Positions 11,158 to 23,700 of a DNA stretch of 64,000 nucleotides are shown in pieces; position 1 is the stretch's first letter, and each line of letters starts with the position of its first letter. Source of the DNA: Trichuris trichiura (taxonomy: Eukaryota > Nematoda > Enoplea > Trichinellida > Trichuridae). The notes under the pieces were generated by a model, which was not told where the DNA came from, made no database searches, and saw only the letters and a list, made by a program, of their open reading frames with translations. Location of the stretch: the NCBI GenBank assembly GCA_037903355.1, contig JBAJFE010000042.1, forward strand, positions 1,438,001 through 1,502,000, written 5' to 3'. The position numbers and the translations under genes are program-made.

Positions 11158-13350
11158 AAAGGAAGAGTTTGCGTCATGAAGCCAGTCACAAGAGGATGGA
11201 ATAGAAACTCTTGAGTACAGGTGCAGCGACAGGATAGTAAGCTAGCGCGTCAGCCTAATGTTGAAGACAGCAAAGGAGCGATAAACAAAGGAAAGCATGA
11301 AGGCGCAGAAGAACAGCGACAGAGCCGGCCCCTACTGGCAAACCTCACTAAAGATAGGACGAACACAAAAGAGAAAACGACCGAAAACCAAAAATGCGCT
11401 AGTGAAGCGCAGCATGAGAAAAACGTTAAAATGACAGCGTTTAAGAGAGAAATGCTTCTTACCAAAAGGGAAAATCAAATAGCAGATGTGTGCCCTGAAA
11501 GCAATCATAAAATTGCCGACAAAGATAGCATATTCGTCAGCACTAATTCAGTGACCTACAAAATAATGAAGCTGAAAATTTCAAGAAGCAATGCGTAGAC
11601 GGTGAAAGGGGAGAGAGAATGAATGCAAATTTCATTGAATCATGTAAACTGCCTAAGCGAAAGGCAGAGGCAGAGATAAAGAGCCCCCTATTGGGGATTT
11701 AACTGCCCTAGAAAAAAAAATGTAGAAGCTGCTTATAGCCTTATGTGTTCGAAAGTCGTGGAAGAAAGAATGCTGAAGGAGATTATTGAACCTATTGGTA
11801 AAGCGAAGAAGAAGAAATGCCGGACCCAACCGTTGAATGGCGACGCACTGGAAGGTAAGAGGACTAAAACTAAAAAGAAAAAGAAAATAGCTGCACTTTC
11901 ACCTGACTGTGGAGCCGAACGGGTACTTGTTGAAGGTGAAAAGTTAAGTAAGCCTGAGAGTTGACAGAGAAGATCAAGGAGTAATCACAAATTTGCCTGA
12001 GGAGAATAAAGGAAGGAAACGAGAAGCAGCAGCAACGGATGAGAACGGTACCGCTGCAGCGGAGCTGATTACCCTCAGAAAATGGGGCTCAGAAGCTGAC
12101 GTTGGCATTGCGCAGTCTGGGATTGAAGTGAACTTGCCTGATAACATCGCCTGTAGAAGTAGAAACCATGATGAGCAGGAACAACTACAAATAGCGCTGC
12201 TGAACGTTCATGAGGGAGACTTTGAAGAGTTACGTGATAATAACAAGTCAGGCGGGCCAATGAGGGAAAGCCTTAAGAAAGGTAGACAGCAGAATGCAGA
12301 TACTGATAAAGATGTTGATGCTGCCTTACATGCTGACTGTATTTCTGGGGCATCCACCACTGGTTATAGGTCGCCCTCATTATAAAGGTGGATTTAAGAA
12401 TGCAATCAGTGAGGGATTGAAGATAGAAAAAGAGAAGGGGAAGGCAAGCAGCGGTAAAGAAGTAATCAGTGCTCAGCTGGCTGGCAATGTTGGTGAAGAA
12501 ACCCAACGGATAAGCAAGAAACGTTGGAAAAGTCGGGAGAAACAAGAAATTGGGGCATCAAAAATGACGTTGGTTTAGCAGAGAATATATTACAGGTATC
12601 CCAAAAAAGAAGAAAAAGAAGAATATCTTGCAGGACGATACTTCAAAGAAGAAGGTGAGGGAAGCGGACTCATCCTTGTAGCACTCTGCTAGTGAGCACG
12701 TGACACATATTTTCGAGCAATGCGCAAGCTAAGCTTAATAATGGTTGAGCTAAGCAACAGTCAGACTTTCAAAAAGGAAAAAAGCCACAAGATCAGCTGA
12801 ATGTTGGTCATGCCCAGTTGCACAAAACGAACTTCAAAATTCAAAGAAAAAGGAAGGGAAGAGAAGTGGAAAAGGCAGGTGAACGCATATTAGTAGTGAA
12901 AAAGACTTTTGATACTTCACTCATCATTTGTTACAATGACTTGCCGTAACAGGAGCGACAAAAATAAAAAGAGCCAGAATACCAAGAGCAAGAAGCTGTT
13001 GATAACTTAAATGTAGATATCAAACAGAGAAGCCAACGCAAGAAGAAAATGAAAAAGGGCACCGAAACAGCTCCACCCATTCGAGGTAATGAAGTGCTGC
13101 TGGTCACACTTTCTGATGCAATGGAAGGGACAGCGGTTTCCGTGAATCAAGAAGCAGTTACTTGATGCGTTAGATGAGGAAAACCATCAGCACAGGTTTT
13201 ACAAACTAAAATGGCATTTGCCCCGTTAAGTTGCAAGATGTGAAGCAAAATCGATGAGGCTCGAGGCAACCAGTTCAAACTGTAGTAAACCAACAAAATA
13301 GTGACTTTGCGGCATCAGATGCCAGTAAAATGGATGAAAAGCAAACTAAA
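11158..13350 (+). pseudogene. Possible decayed gene: Lys/Glu-rich, purine-rich strand
   Basis: The plus strand is strongly purine-rich over about 2.2 kb. It carries a succession of open segments in changing frames: 11221-11598 (125 codons), 11743-11964, 11993-12385 (130 codons) and 12294-12578. All encode hydrophilic Lys/Glu/Gln-rich protein with repeated KKKK runs (for example at about 11805-11820 and 11868-11888) and later KKMKK near 13040. Such composition is typical of nucleolar or chromatin-associated disordered proteins, but no domain was recognised. Frame changes without obvious GT-AG pairs suggest a pseudogene. A real gene with unrecognised introns, or merely a purine-rich tract, cannot be excluded. 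Confidence 0.3.
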
Positions 13351-13513
13351 ACACTACTACCGTTGAAAAACTTTCCTGCAGTACAATTGCAGTTAGTCGA
13401 GACATTTCATTTAGTTTTTACTAATTGAACTTATAAACATTTAATAATGAGTAGACTGTTCTTTATGCATGTAATTCACAGGTTCGACCTGTTCAGTCTC
13501 CATGAACGTTTTT

Positions 13514-13556
13514 AGCGGAGAGCTTCCAAGGCTCACCTGTTCCTGTCATCAGCGCG
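13514..13556 (-). ncRNA. Degenerate hammerhead-like motif
   Basis: On the minus strand GCG is followed by CTGATGA, a stem II of AGG/CCT type, then GGAAGCTCTC and CGC. The first box is intact (13546-13552), but the second box reads GGAA instead of GAAA. Stem I could form from GCG/CGC. This is probably an eroded copy of the element family seen elsewhere in the window. Confidence 0.35.
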
Positions 13557-13559
13557 TAA

Positions 13560-16500
13560 TATGGAATGGAATGATGGAATTCTCACGTGCAGAGGGAATA
13601 TACAGCTGACAGGCGAGACTGTGACTATTAACATAAACAATGTATTCTTCATACAAGTGGTATTGTCCAGTCAACAAGAATTACTTATGGTATCAAAAGT
13701 GCATGAATCAGCACCATTGTGGAAAGTATTTTTTGATAGACGCACATACGCTATCTGTGCGCCGCTGTCTATCTTCAAGATGCTATGGAGGCGTAAATCC
13801 ATTAATCAGTGAGAAGCGGTATGGCGCGTGCATGCTTCTGACATTTTGCTTGGTTAGAAAGGCACACTGTTTAATACTTTCTTTGGCTGGTAGCTGAAAT
13901 AAAAGTAAGCGTGAGAATATGAACTTGTTTTAATGACAAAGATGATTAATAGGAACAGCGTTTAAAAAGTTTCTCGTCAGCTTTTTAATACTACTTGTGG
14001 AGCTGATTGTTGTAGAAGCATCAGTTTCAGTTGAATGGCGAAGTTGGTTTACACAAGCACAGGCAGCATCTAGCCTAGCAAACTGCTTTCTTTTCTGAAC
14101 TGCTCAGAGAATGTCTAACGAAGCAACAGTTAAAAGAACATGGACACAGTGTCGCATTGTAGGCTGCAACTTCTGTCCAACAGCATCATTGACATTGATC
14201 AAAGTGAGCATCTCACAGAAGGTACATATTACTTACCTTTTCTGTTTTCTTCTTAACAGCTGTTTTGAAAAATTTTCTTAAGCTTTTTGTGGTGATTCTA
14301 ATCCTTTTTTACGTAAACGTTATTTAAAAACAGATTGGACTTACCACAAAAAAAAGTTTAGAAGAAAGTATTACATAGCTTGTAGTTGATGTATATTTTT
14401 TCTATAATCACTAAAACAGGTAATGTGCGACTAAAACTTAAGAACACGAAAACGTATACGCCTGCTGTAAAACATCCTATATTTAATCAAATAAGGCATA
14501 TTTGATGAGCACTCTCCTCATGGCGGTCCGTGCAGGCTTCATCTTCCTTGTTTAATTCTGTCCTTCAGCTAGGTGAAATGGATAACTTAGAAAAGGCATT
14601 GGCAAGCTAAGTGCACGCCGCTTAATTGTTCATGACATACAGGCTGTGTCCATTATGAGAAAGACTGATTCGATTCTCATGGAGAACATGAATCATGTAG
14701 CTTTATGACGGCCATTGCACATCATCCAGAATTGATATTGGGGCAAAGTAGTCACGTTCGCTAGTCAGAATAACTGCATTTTAACCTTGACGGCTGTTAA
14801 CAAGGAAAAGTTGTTCGCTTCACCTTTTCAGTCTGTACGTGCTCGCTTGGAGCATAGATTTTTGATACCATTTACATACCATCCATTTTTGTTTAAAACT
14901 CAGCTTTGGTGCGGGATAGCAGTACCTCATGTATAATGTAAGTTTTTTATTAGTACAGTAGGGTCCTGTTGGATAAACAAAGAATTTTTTGTCTGATGCT
15001 TTCAAGTTGGGCAATAATCTGTTTTCAGCGCATACTTAAAGGGAATGATTATCCCGGTGACCAGGGGTTGAATGCTTCTGAACGTGCAGATGCTGAGAAG
15101 CAAGTAGGTAATTTCTGTTGCAGAGTGACAATCCATCTGTTTTTTCATAACGGATTCTGGGACGCCTACGGTCATCCATACGAAATGCTGTGCATTGTTT
15201 CCGTTCAAGCGCACCCACTGGCAATTGGTTCCGAAGGGGATAATCAGGAGGCGGAGAGGGGTTAGGGAGTTAAATTCACCTACCAGCAGGACCTTACTAA
15301 TGTTCTAAGCCAGCGAATCATGCAATATAGTTGAGCAAAAACTGATGGGGAAAGGAGCCAAGGAGATTCCATGCACAGACTTCCCACTGCTGGTTTTCCT
15401 GCCTACCTTTCCTCTTTGATCCTGGTGTCATAGCTCTGGAACAGTGCATTGGCTAGAATAACTATGAAATACGCTGCAGTATAACGACGAAGGCTCCATA
15501 CCACTTACATTTGCTACGTTTAGCACGAGTGGTTCTACCAAGGCTCACTAGGAATAAAGGAGAAGCTACGCTTTAGCTGTTAATTGTGCGTGTCAAGTGA
15601 AGTGTGTAAACATCCTGTTGATTAGCTCAATCCTTATCAAGCTCAATGTAAGGTAACTCTGTTGCAGGTGGCCAAATTTTAGGCATGAACGTTACAAGAC
15701 TTACTAATTGTAAGATGCGCAAACTGGCAGAATAGATCATTACTGGAGATAGTCCCTTCGATTTATACCAACTTCCTAAACCATCACACTATTGGTTGAG
15801 TTAAACTAAAGGAACACTCTGTTATCTGCTCATGCAAGCTACGCTGCACTGTGCAGGTACTACCTGTTCCAGAAAAAAAGAGCATGGTGACGAGAGTCAT
15901 TTTTAGTTGACTAGGGAGACCTTAAGCCTAATTTCTGCACTGCTCTTTGTAATTCATAACTGTCTGACTCCTACTGTATTGTCTCAATTTTAGCACCACT
16001 TGGCATTTCAAAATTTAACAGGGGGCAGTTAATAGCCATTGAATGAGTCAGCACTTTGGCAGGGTCGATTGATACTGGTCATGGCCCAAAGATATAGGTA
16101 TCACCATTTGTGGGACTGCCTCCGTTGCTCAAACACTTCACAGCCTGGAGTCATCTTACAGAAAATTAAACATAACTTTTTCATTCAAAATAATCTTAGC
16201 TTTAAGTAAATAAAACCAAGCAGCATACGTCAGCGACGTTGAATACAGACGTGTATTATTAACTGTACAGACGTTTTCACTGCGAAGATGTTATTTATAA
16301 GATTGGACATCTAACAAACGTCTAGTAAACCAAAATCCTGGTCTGAAATAACTTCAGATTTTAAAAAATCACACTGTTAATGAAGTCTTGCTCATGATTA
16401 CAATCATGCAACCTTCAATGGGATATTTAATGCTTAGGATGCTACTAAAATTAAAAACGTGGATAAAGTTTCTGAACAGTTACAAACCATTACCAGAAGC

Positions 16501-19012
16501 AAAGGGTTTTTAATGTATGCAAGGGAATGTCATATTATTGAAAACAGAAGTTTGGTTTTTATGAGTAAGTGCACTATGACCATCTCACTGCAGTAACACT
16601 TTAGAACAGTTTGAGCAGACAGTCTCTTCTGGTCCTCAGTCTTGGATCACGTTATCACTACCTGCAGTTTTGTCATCCTCGTCTAATCATCAAGTAACAC
16701 TTGAGGTAACATCAGTAGAACCATCAGCGGGAGATACTGTAGTACAGAATTACATAGTAAAATTTTCAAAACAAAATGCATGATCATGACCAACAGCCAC
16801 CAGTGTAATCTATTGAAAAGTGATGTAAGTTTGCTGCATGAACGCTCGACAGTCTTACTAAACGCTGTCGTTTCGTCATGTCGAACTGACAGGGGCTGTA
16901 AGGCTCAAGGCTGAAACAGAACTGCCTATAACTTTTCAATTATTTTCAGAAGCTCATCAAGAATTGCATAGTTTTGATTGGAAGGCATTAATAATCTAAA
17001 AGAGTAATCTTTTCTGTCATCCTGCTTTAGCTATAAAACACTTCTAATTTCAAACAAAAAAACATGCCCGTAATCTAAGCAAATGTGATGTTTTTGTTTA
17101 TTATTTGTCATGAATAAGTGCATGTTAAAATAAAAGAACAGTAAGGGATATAACTGCTTCTCATGCTTAACAATTTCAGTTGATTTTAAATTCCAGGAAC
17201 ATTTTTCAGCTTGTGCCGCTCAGATCACAGCAGACTTTTTCGTAGTGAGATTACGGGCATATGATTAAAAATTGTAAAGCCTAGTGGAGAAACCCCCATG
17301 GAAGCAAAATGCTAATTACTGACATGCAAAAGTTTGCATTACGTCTACTAACACAACTTAAATGCTAGCAACCAATCTGATCCTATGAAGATGCTCATCA
17401 TGCTTCATTAATAATGATGCAATGAAGTATTGATAGTTTGTTAAGAATAATGAGTTTAGCATTGTGTTACGCTGTTGCTATGTAGGTGTCATAACCAAAC
17501 AAGTGGAACTGATGAAATAGTCTTTGTTCAGCAAGAGATACGTACGCTTAAAACTAGTTCACATCCCATTGATAGTATTTCAGGATTTGACGCTGCAAAC
17601 TCTTATACCAATCAGCGACTTTTATTTGGATTTCTTTGTCTGTTCATGAGTTATATTGTCTTAGAAATAAATAACAAAATGAATTGGTTGCTGGTGCTGT
17701 TAGCTCTATTTCCATAAAAAAAGCATTTGCTTTGGATGCATAAACGGTAAGCATTCCTGATTGGCTGAAAACTTTTTGGGTGAACAGAGCGTCAGCTAAT
17801 GGCAAATGGGTAGTTTTATGCCTTCCTCCATGGGAAAGTAGCTTCCATGAAGACAATGGACTTCAGTTCCATTATACTGTCTGGAATGAAATCACAGCAA
17901 TTGGGAATGGCTAATTAAGCTACTGTTTGTCAAAGCGACTAAGCTTATAGCAAACTGACAGTTTCACTGCCAAACCGTGACAACAAAAACGTAGTCCCAT
18001 AAAACATAAGAGAAACATACCGAAAAGGAGTCCACTGGCCAAAAAGAGTAAATGACGCAGAGCAGACAGCTAAGGCATGTTAGTAAAGTAAGGACGGGAG
18101 CAGCTAGAGGTTTTACAACTGTGTAAAAAGAGAAAGAACAGCACAGAAAAACTATGTTGTCCGCTGCAATTCAGTAGGAACATGTCCGCTAGCATGATAA
18201 CATAAGACTTCCTCGCTAACGTGCATTAAAAGCCTTAAAATTTCTAATTGAACCACATTGTATTAAAAGTTTGCAAATGTTCTTTCACCTGATGCTGTGC
18301 TAACATTATCCTGCTAATTACGCAACTTCTTCAGTTTCTTGCCTTGTGGGTGACTCCATGACGGGTCTGTTTCATGTCTGTGAACAGTGCACTCTGTGGC
18401 ATTTCCCAAAGTTTCTAGGTGCCTCAGATCAGCTTCACGTTTAGCATTGACTCACTACGGGCGCTTCCAAAGTAAGGAGCGAAATTTATTACCTTGAATA
18501 AGCTGAGTTAGGCATCAACAAATCAATAAATGAGTTAGGCTGTTGGGTGTCACTATTATTATCATAAGAGGCGACTGATGTGTGGGGAACCATGAAGTCA
18601 ATCTTCAGCGTAAGCTTATTGATAATCTAGTCACAGTAATTTTAAAAAAAGTTATTCTGCTCCGTTGTCAGCTCTTCAGACAGTGTGTTGCATAATATCA
18701 GCAGTTTATCAAGTTTTGAACATTACCCACCCTTAACTGTTTTTTCATCTGTTCGTTTCTTTGATCAATTGATAGCAAAGATGCGAAACATTTTTTTTGT
18801 CTGCCTCCTCATGTCAGACGTTGTTGAAATGTTAATCATTTATAATCACGTATGCTTCTCACAGGTATGCTGCTTTCAAGTTTCTCAGAAGGTTTCATTC
18901 TTGTATTATATAAATTGTGCACAGCAATCATGATTGATGATAAATGTCAATAGCCCATTTTGATCTTGAAGACTGAGTGCTTCTTAACGGGTCGGTAGAT
19001 TTTCATGGTGCT
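13560..19012. other. Intergenic, no gene recognised
   Basis: About 5.4 kb of AT-rich sequence with no open frame above 100 codons, no recognisable protein family and no strong repeat structure. Confidence 0.45.
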
Positions 19013-19380
19013 AAATTCTTTAACACAGCTTTGTCTAGCCCGTTGATAATGTCTGAAATAAAACTGAAGCCAATGCCTTACCAACGAATGGATAAGCAAT
19101 TATTAAGGAAAAAATTCAGTACAAACACTTAGCAGATTCAAAGCTTTCAGGACCAACCTTATCCCGTCATCAGCGATGATAGTAGTGCCAAAATGCCGTG
19201 TAATGCATTACCATCATCGCTGATAACGGGATAAAGTGGGTCCTGAAAGATTTGAATCTGCTAAGTGTTTGTTCTGAATTTTTTCCTTAATAATTGCTTA
19301 TCCATTCGTTGGTAAGGCATTGGCTTCGGTTTTATTTCAGACATCATCAACGGGCTAGGCAAAGCCGCATTAAAGAATTT
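19013..19380. repeat. 370-bp palindrome with hammerhead-like cores at the inner ends
   Basis: The left arm (19013 to about 19180) is the near-perfect reverse complement of the right arm (about 19215-19380). Shared blocks include AAATTCTTTAA, CTAGCCCGTTGAT, GTCTGAAATAAAAC, GCCTTACCAACGAATGG and AGCAATTATTAAGG. A roughly 35-bp spacer lies between the arms. Each arm ends inward in a hammerhead-like core. On the minus strand the left arm has CTGATGA (19167-19173) and GAAAG; on the plus strand the right arm has CTGATAA (19220-19226) and GAAAG (19245-19249), so the left is better preserved. The layout matches the other head-to-head elements, but I found no clear target duplication. Confidence 0.75.
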
Positions 19381-19564
19381 ACCAAGAGCCCTTTTTCTTC
19401 AATTAAGCGCTTGGTTCCTGCTATTAATGCTCACTGTAACCTGTTATCCCACAATGATAGATTTGGCAACCAATTATGAGAAAATTAAATCCGCGTATTA
19501 AACAATGAAGAATTTCCAGAATTGCCGCCTATTGTCAAAGAAACAGTGAAGATAAATGATATTA

Positions 19565-20640
19565 CAGTCAGCCCTTGTTATTAGCAGTTAATTCATCCAA
19601 AATGTCGAGCGTTTCACTGCGTCATATAGGATACGCTATGAAAAAGGTCAAATAGCTTATATCTTCCAGCCGCGCATTTCGTCCTGCATGAATTCCTTTC
19701 AGAACGGTTATCATACTTAGTGATCTTTTGAAGCTTGGTACTGCAAAATTTAGCTACGAGATAAGGGCATCAGTGAGACTGCGCTTGTCCAGTGGGCTTA
19801 GCCACCAGAGTCCAGACCGTTAGATACAAGAAAGGATGAAAGTAAGATTCTTTTTCTCTAAACTAGTGGGAATCGCCTTGCTTTAATGATCTAAGCAATG
19901 TACTGGAGCGCGGAATGGGTACAGAGTAGGGGAAATAAAAAATACATGGGCGCACTTAAGCAGCAATAGTGAACATCACACAGAACACATCCACACAGAG
20001 CGAAACGTTTACGTCAGAAAAGTTTGGCGCTCCAGGAACCAATTTACCCACCTTGTGTAGGTGGGCGCAAATCTCCTGGAAAACGGTCAGTCCTAAAGTT
20101 TCCCGAACTCGTTGGTAACAAAACGTCTCGCCTTAAAATGTTAGACTCTGCAGCTGCCGGAATTTTGTTGTTTAAAAACATTGTTATAGGGATCTCCCTT
20201 TTCTTCGCTTTATTGAATAAATCTTGTAGCGGCTTCAATAAAGCCGTTATTCCTCATGTAACCATGATGCCACGTTCCATGGATGGATCATATTCAGCAG
20301 TCATACCCTTTAGAACCTGAGCTTGCCAGAAAATAATGGCAAGCTTTTGCATTGTCCAATCAGAGGGTGTCTAAGTTCCTGTATCTTCCGTAACGTCATC
20401 GTCACTGCCCGTAGGTGATTGCACCAGTTCCTCGAGTTCCTCGTTGGTGAACAGTTTTCCACAATCTTCAATGCGCTCCCTGATATCGTCTTCTATCATG
20501 TCAGAGAAACCCTTACCTCCCAACTCATTCGCAATATTCATTATGTCTGTGACCTCATCGATGGCGCCTAAGTCCTCACATTCACTGACTGCAACCTTTT
20601 TGAATTGTGCGCGTGACTCCAGCGTTGTGGGGCTGAAGTC
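19565..20640 (-). mobile_element. Truncated pogo/Tigger-type transposon, copy 1
   Basis: The element's 3' end is at the left: TA then CAGTCAGCCCTTGTTATTAG (from 19565), matching the terminal repeats of the fuller copy at 36060-37438. On the minus strand, 20371-20661 encodes AVSECEDLG, IMNIANEL, then IREHIEDCGKLF-like and NEELEELVQSPTGSD residues. 20044-20238 encodes KPLQDLFNKAKK followed by an ITMFL motif. This is the acidic C-terminal tail of Tigger-type transposases (T/NEEL.EL, then a lysine-rich stretch before a short LxxFF-like end). A stop after EDTGT separates the two parts. The 5' side is cut off near 20640, where PLE-derived sequence begins. Nonfunctional. Confidence 0.7.
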
Positions 20641-20760
20641 ACGCGCACAATTTATATCCATTATTTAGAACCGCTGAAGACGGGTATCGGTTGACCCGAA
20701 AGCTCCGGAGTTAGCACGCATTAAACGGGAACCTACTCCGTAATAAAGCTTTACATTATG
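20625..20760 (+). mobile_element. PLE end fragment with an intact hammerhead-like core
   Basis: The segment starts with a block close to the PLE 3' region at 37690-37720 (a GTGCGCGTGACTT block) and continues through CCG, CTGAAGA (20674-20680), a stem II of GGGT/ACCC, GAAAGCTC (20698-20705) and CGG. It then carries the typical tail ACGGGAACCTACTCCGTAAT and a final ATGAAAAC. It lies against the broken 5' side of the Tigger copy and so probably truncated it on insertion or rearrangement. Confidence 0.65.
20671..20710 (+). ncRNA. Hammerhead-ribozyme-like motif (CTGAAGA type)
   Basis: Order: stem I strand CCG, box CTGAAGA, one extra C, stem II GGGT-loop-ACCC, box GAAA, minimal stem III A-GC-U, cleavage-position C, stem I strand CGG. 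Both conserved boxes are intact. The extra base between the first box and stem II departs from the textbook hammerhead. PLEs are known to carry minimal type I hammerheads, which supports the call. Activity is not shown by the sequence. Confidence 0.55.
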
Positions 20761-23700
20761 AAAACGTTAGGCTATACCAACCACTGAAATTCCTCTGCCC
20801 AAATGAACAGACCATTATTGCATAGTAGACTAAAAAAATGTAAGTCAACGTATGACTGATAGCACTACTCTGATTTACCAGACCTCCATCGTTCGACCTA
20901 TCATTTTATTCTTGCCAGGAGCTTTCATGGCTATTCAACTCGTATTTGACATTATTGTGGTAAATGAAGTTTAGTATCTTACATTTCTTGATCTTTCATG
21001 ACAGGAAACCATTTAAAAGGTGGTTACAGCTTAGGCAACTGCTGACGCAGCCGTTTAAATAGCATTTAAAGTTGCGACTTTCAAAAGACCATGCAATTCT
21101 GAGAATGAACAAAAAATCTCTATACTTTAATGAAAAAACACTTTTGAATATTCAAAGTCATCATCACAGCATATGCATTCAAACTGTGAATCATTTGATA
21201 AACATACAAGTGATGTGTAGTGAAAACGCACACGCAAAGTGCAGCCTGATTTACTGCTGCGGGAAGCCAAAGAGGAGAACGGATGGCTGCCTCACTGGTG
21301 GCAATGATTATTTACTAGGTCCTTGCTGGTTGAGCTAGTGGGAGTTACAGGTGATCATAAAGAAACAAGGTAGAAAAGGGTCATTTATCGGTGTTGGCAT
21401 CCCATCACTGTCTGCTGCCGCCGATGCAAAAGTTGAGAGATGAACATGTCTTGTTATGGGATAAGAAATGGATAAATGCAAATCAGTGTGAAAGCAATAG
21501 CGTACTAATCATGATAGCAGTTACCGGGGCAGCTGGAGCTATGATACAAATTAATTTTAAGCTATCTCAGCAAGAACAAAAAGTATTACAAAAATAACTT
21601 TCTATCTTTTGGATATCTTGCTAAAGCCAGCATACGCCCGCGCATTTCTTTTGTATGGCTAACGCATGCACTAATTTCTCTTTTACGGGAAAGCAAAATT
21701 TTGCGTAGTGAATGATCATAAAATACGGAGTGCTTTTGTGCTGCACTGTTTAGATTACAAAAGAACAGCATTGCTCAGAAGTGCATTGAAAACATAGCTC
21801 CAAACAAGCATTGCTTAGAAGTCAAAAAAAGCAGTATCCCTTTTACCCCCTTTTCGATTGTAAAAGTGATCATAGCAAAGAAGGAAGCTTGTCTGTTGTT
21901 CTCAATGATTATGACAGCGTTATCAACCTAAGTCTAAAAAATCATAAGTTAATAGTTTGGTAGAACACAGAAAGGGCTCACTTTCTAAAAGTTCAGAGAG
22001 CAAAGAATTTCTGCTTCGGGCATCATTATCTTGTCAATGTAATTTTGCATGAACACGGAAGAAATTTCCATCAAACATGCAGAATCTTGTGAGCATTAGG
22101 ACGTACTGTAGGCTTAACTTAATCCAAACAGCATGTTCAAAGCATGTATACTGTAGGCACTCTAGGAAAGAGATGTTTGACGTCACAACTTGTAAGCGTG
22201 TGGTAATTCTGCATCTCTTAACTTAGAAACGTGTCTAGAATAGCTGAATAAATGTAAGTATTAGCATAACATAGCAAAGAACAAATTTTACTAGTAGAGG
22301 AACTAGGTAGCCTGCATGGAATACCAGATTACAATTTTTAGTAAGCAATACTCTTCAGGGTCGAAGTGGCTCAATAAAAAAGCTTTTTGAGCATGGGAAA
22401 CTCACAATCCTCCATTTTTTACAGGTTCAGAATTTCTGATACATTTTTTGGAGAATTTGAAAGAATGAGCAAGTATATCACTTAATCAGGGAGGACCAGC
22501 TTTACTAAATAAGGAGTACTGTCCAGTAGAGCCAGAACACTTCCTCGTTCTGTTTAGCTATGTGTTAGCGTCACAAAAGATTTGTAATTCAGAAATGAGT
22601 TTTTTGCTTATAGCTTGAAATTTTGGAAGTATGACTTTGCGAGAATGACGCAATGCGTGGCAAGCATGAAATCTGTTAAGTGGCTACTAAGTTTAATCCA
22701 TTGCAGAAAATTTCCTTCTCAGTCTTAATTTTATAGTTCTGGCTAACTAAAAACTTAATTGATTGAACACCTTGGCCACCTGAAACTCCTAAGGACAAGG
22801 ACATCACAAGTTTCCAAACTTGATGAGCAGGCATGGATAATGAACACAAAAAACAAAGTTCTATGTAAAAAACGTTTAAGGAAAGATGGAACATATTGAC
22901 ACCCTGTTCAGAAGACCTCTGTGGAAAACCCATGATCTCTGCTCGTGATCTCCGGTAAAATAAAACTAACTGAATGAGGTATGCGTGTTGATGGTTCATT
23001 TGAATTTAAAAACTTCAAGTTGAGTTTCCCAAAGGCTGCAGTACAGCTTTCTCAGGTCTCTCAGTATATTAAAGAATGGTAAGTGTCATTTTTAAGCTAA
23101 AGACGTGTGGAACTTTCACTGAGAAGGGGAATGTTGCTGCTGTGTGAACAGAACAGAATTATGTACTCAAGCTGCTGACACATCATTCAAGCATTAAAGG
23201 GATAGTATGGCAAATCTCAGTCTTAGATGACGTATTCTTTGGTGATGGTAGTCCTAACTCCTGATTTAATATTCGTTGAATGTTCCATGTGAATACACCA
23301 TATCCTGCAAAGGCACACTGTATGCCTGTGTAACTAGGGGCTACTAATGACACTTTGAGGGGTAAAATGAAGGGCAGCAGGAAAATGCTTACAAAACACT
23401 GCTTTCAAGTAGCAAACCAGCATTCTACATTCAGTTGGAAGCATATGCCCTACTTTTGTAATTCAGTCCGCATTCTGAGTTGTTCTATTATCTTTGACTA
23501 CAGCAAGAGACATGCTTCCTAAGCATGACTAATAAGTTTGAAAATGAAATGGTTTTTACTTGTTTTCTGTTTGTCTCCAGCATATGCATGAACAGAAACA
23601 CTAAATAGGTATAGTATGATCAAGAGCGGCTCGTTGAAAGGATATCCTGACCTTAAGCAGGCAAATTATACTTAAAAAAATTAAGAATAGAAGAGGAAAA

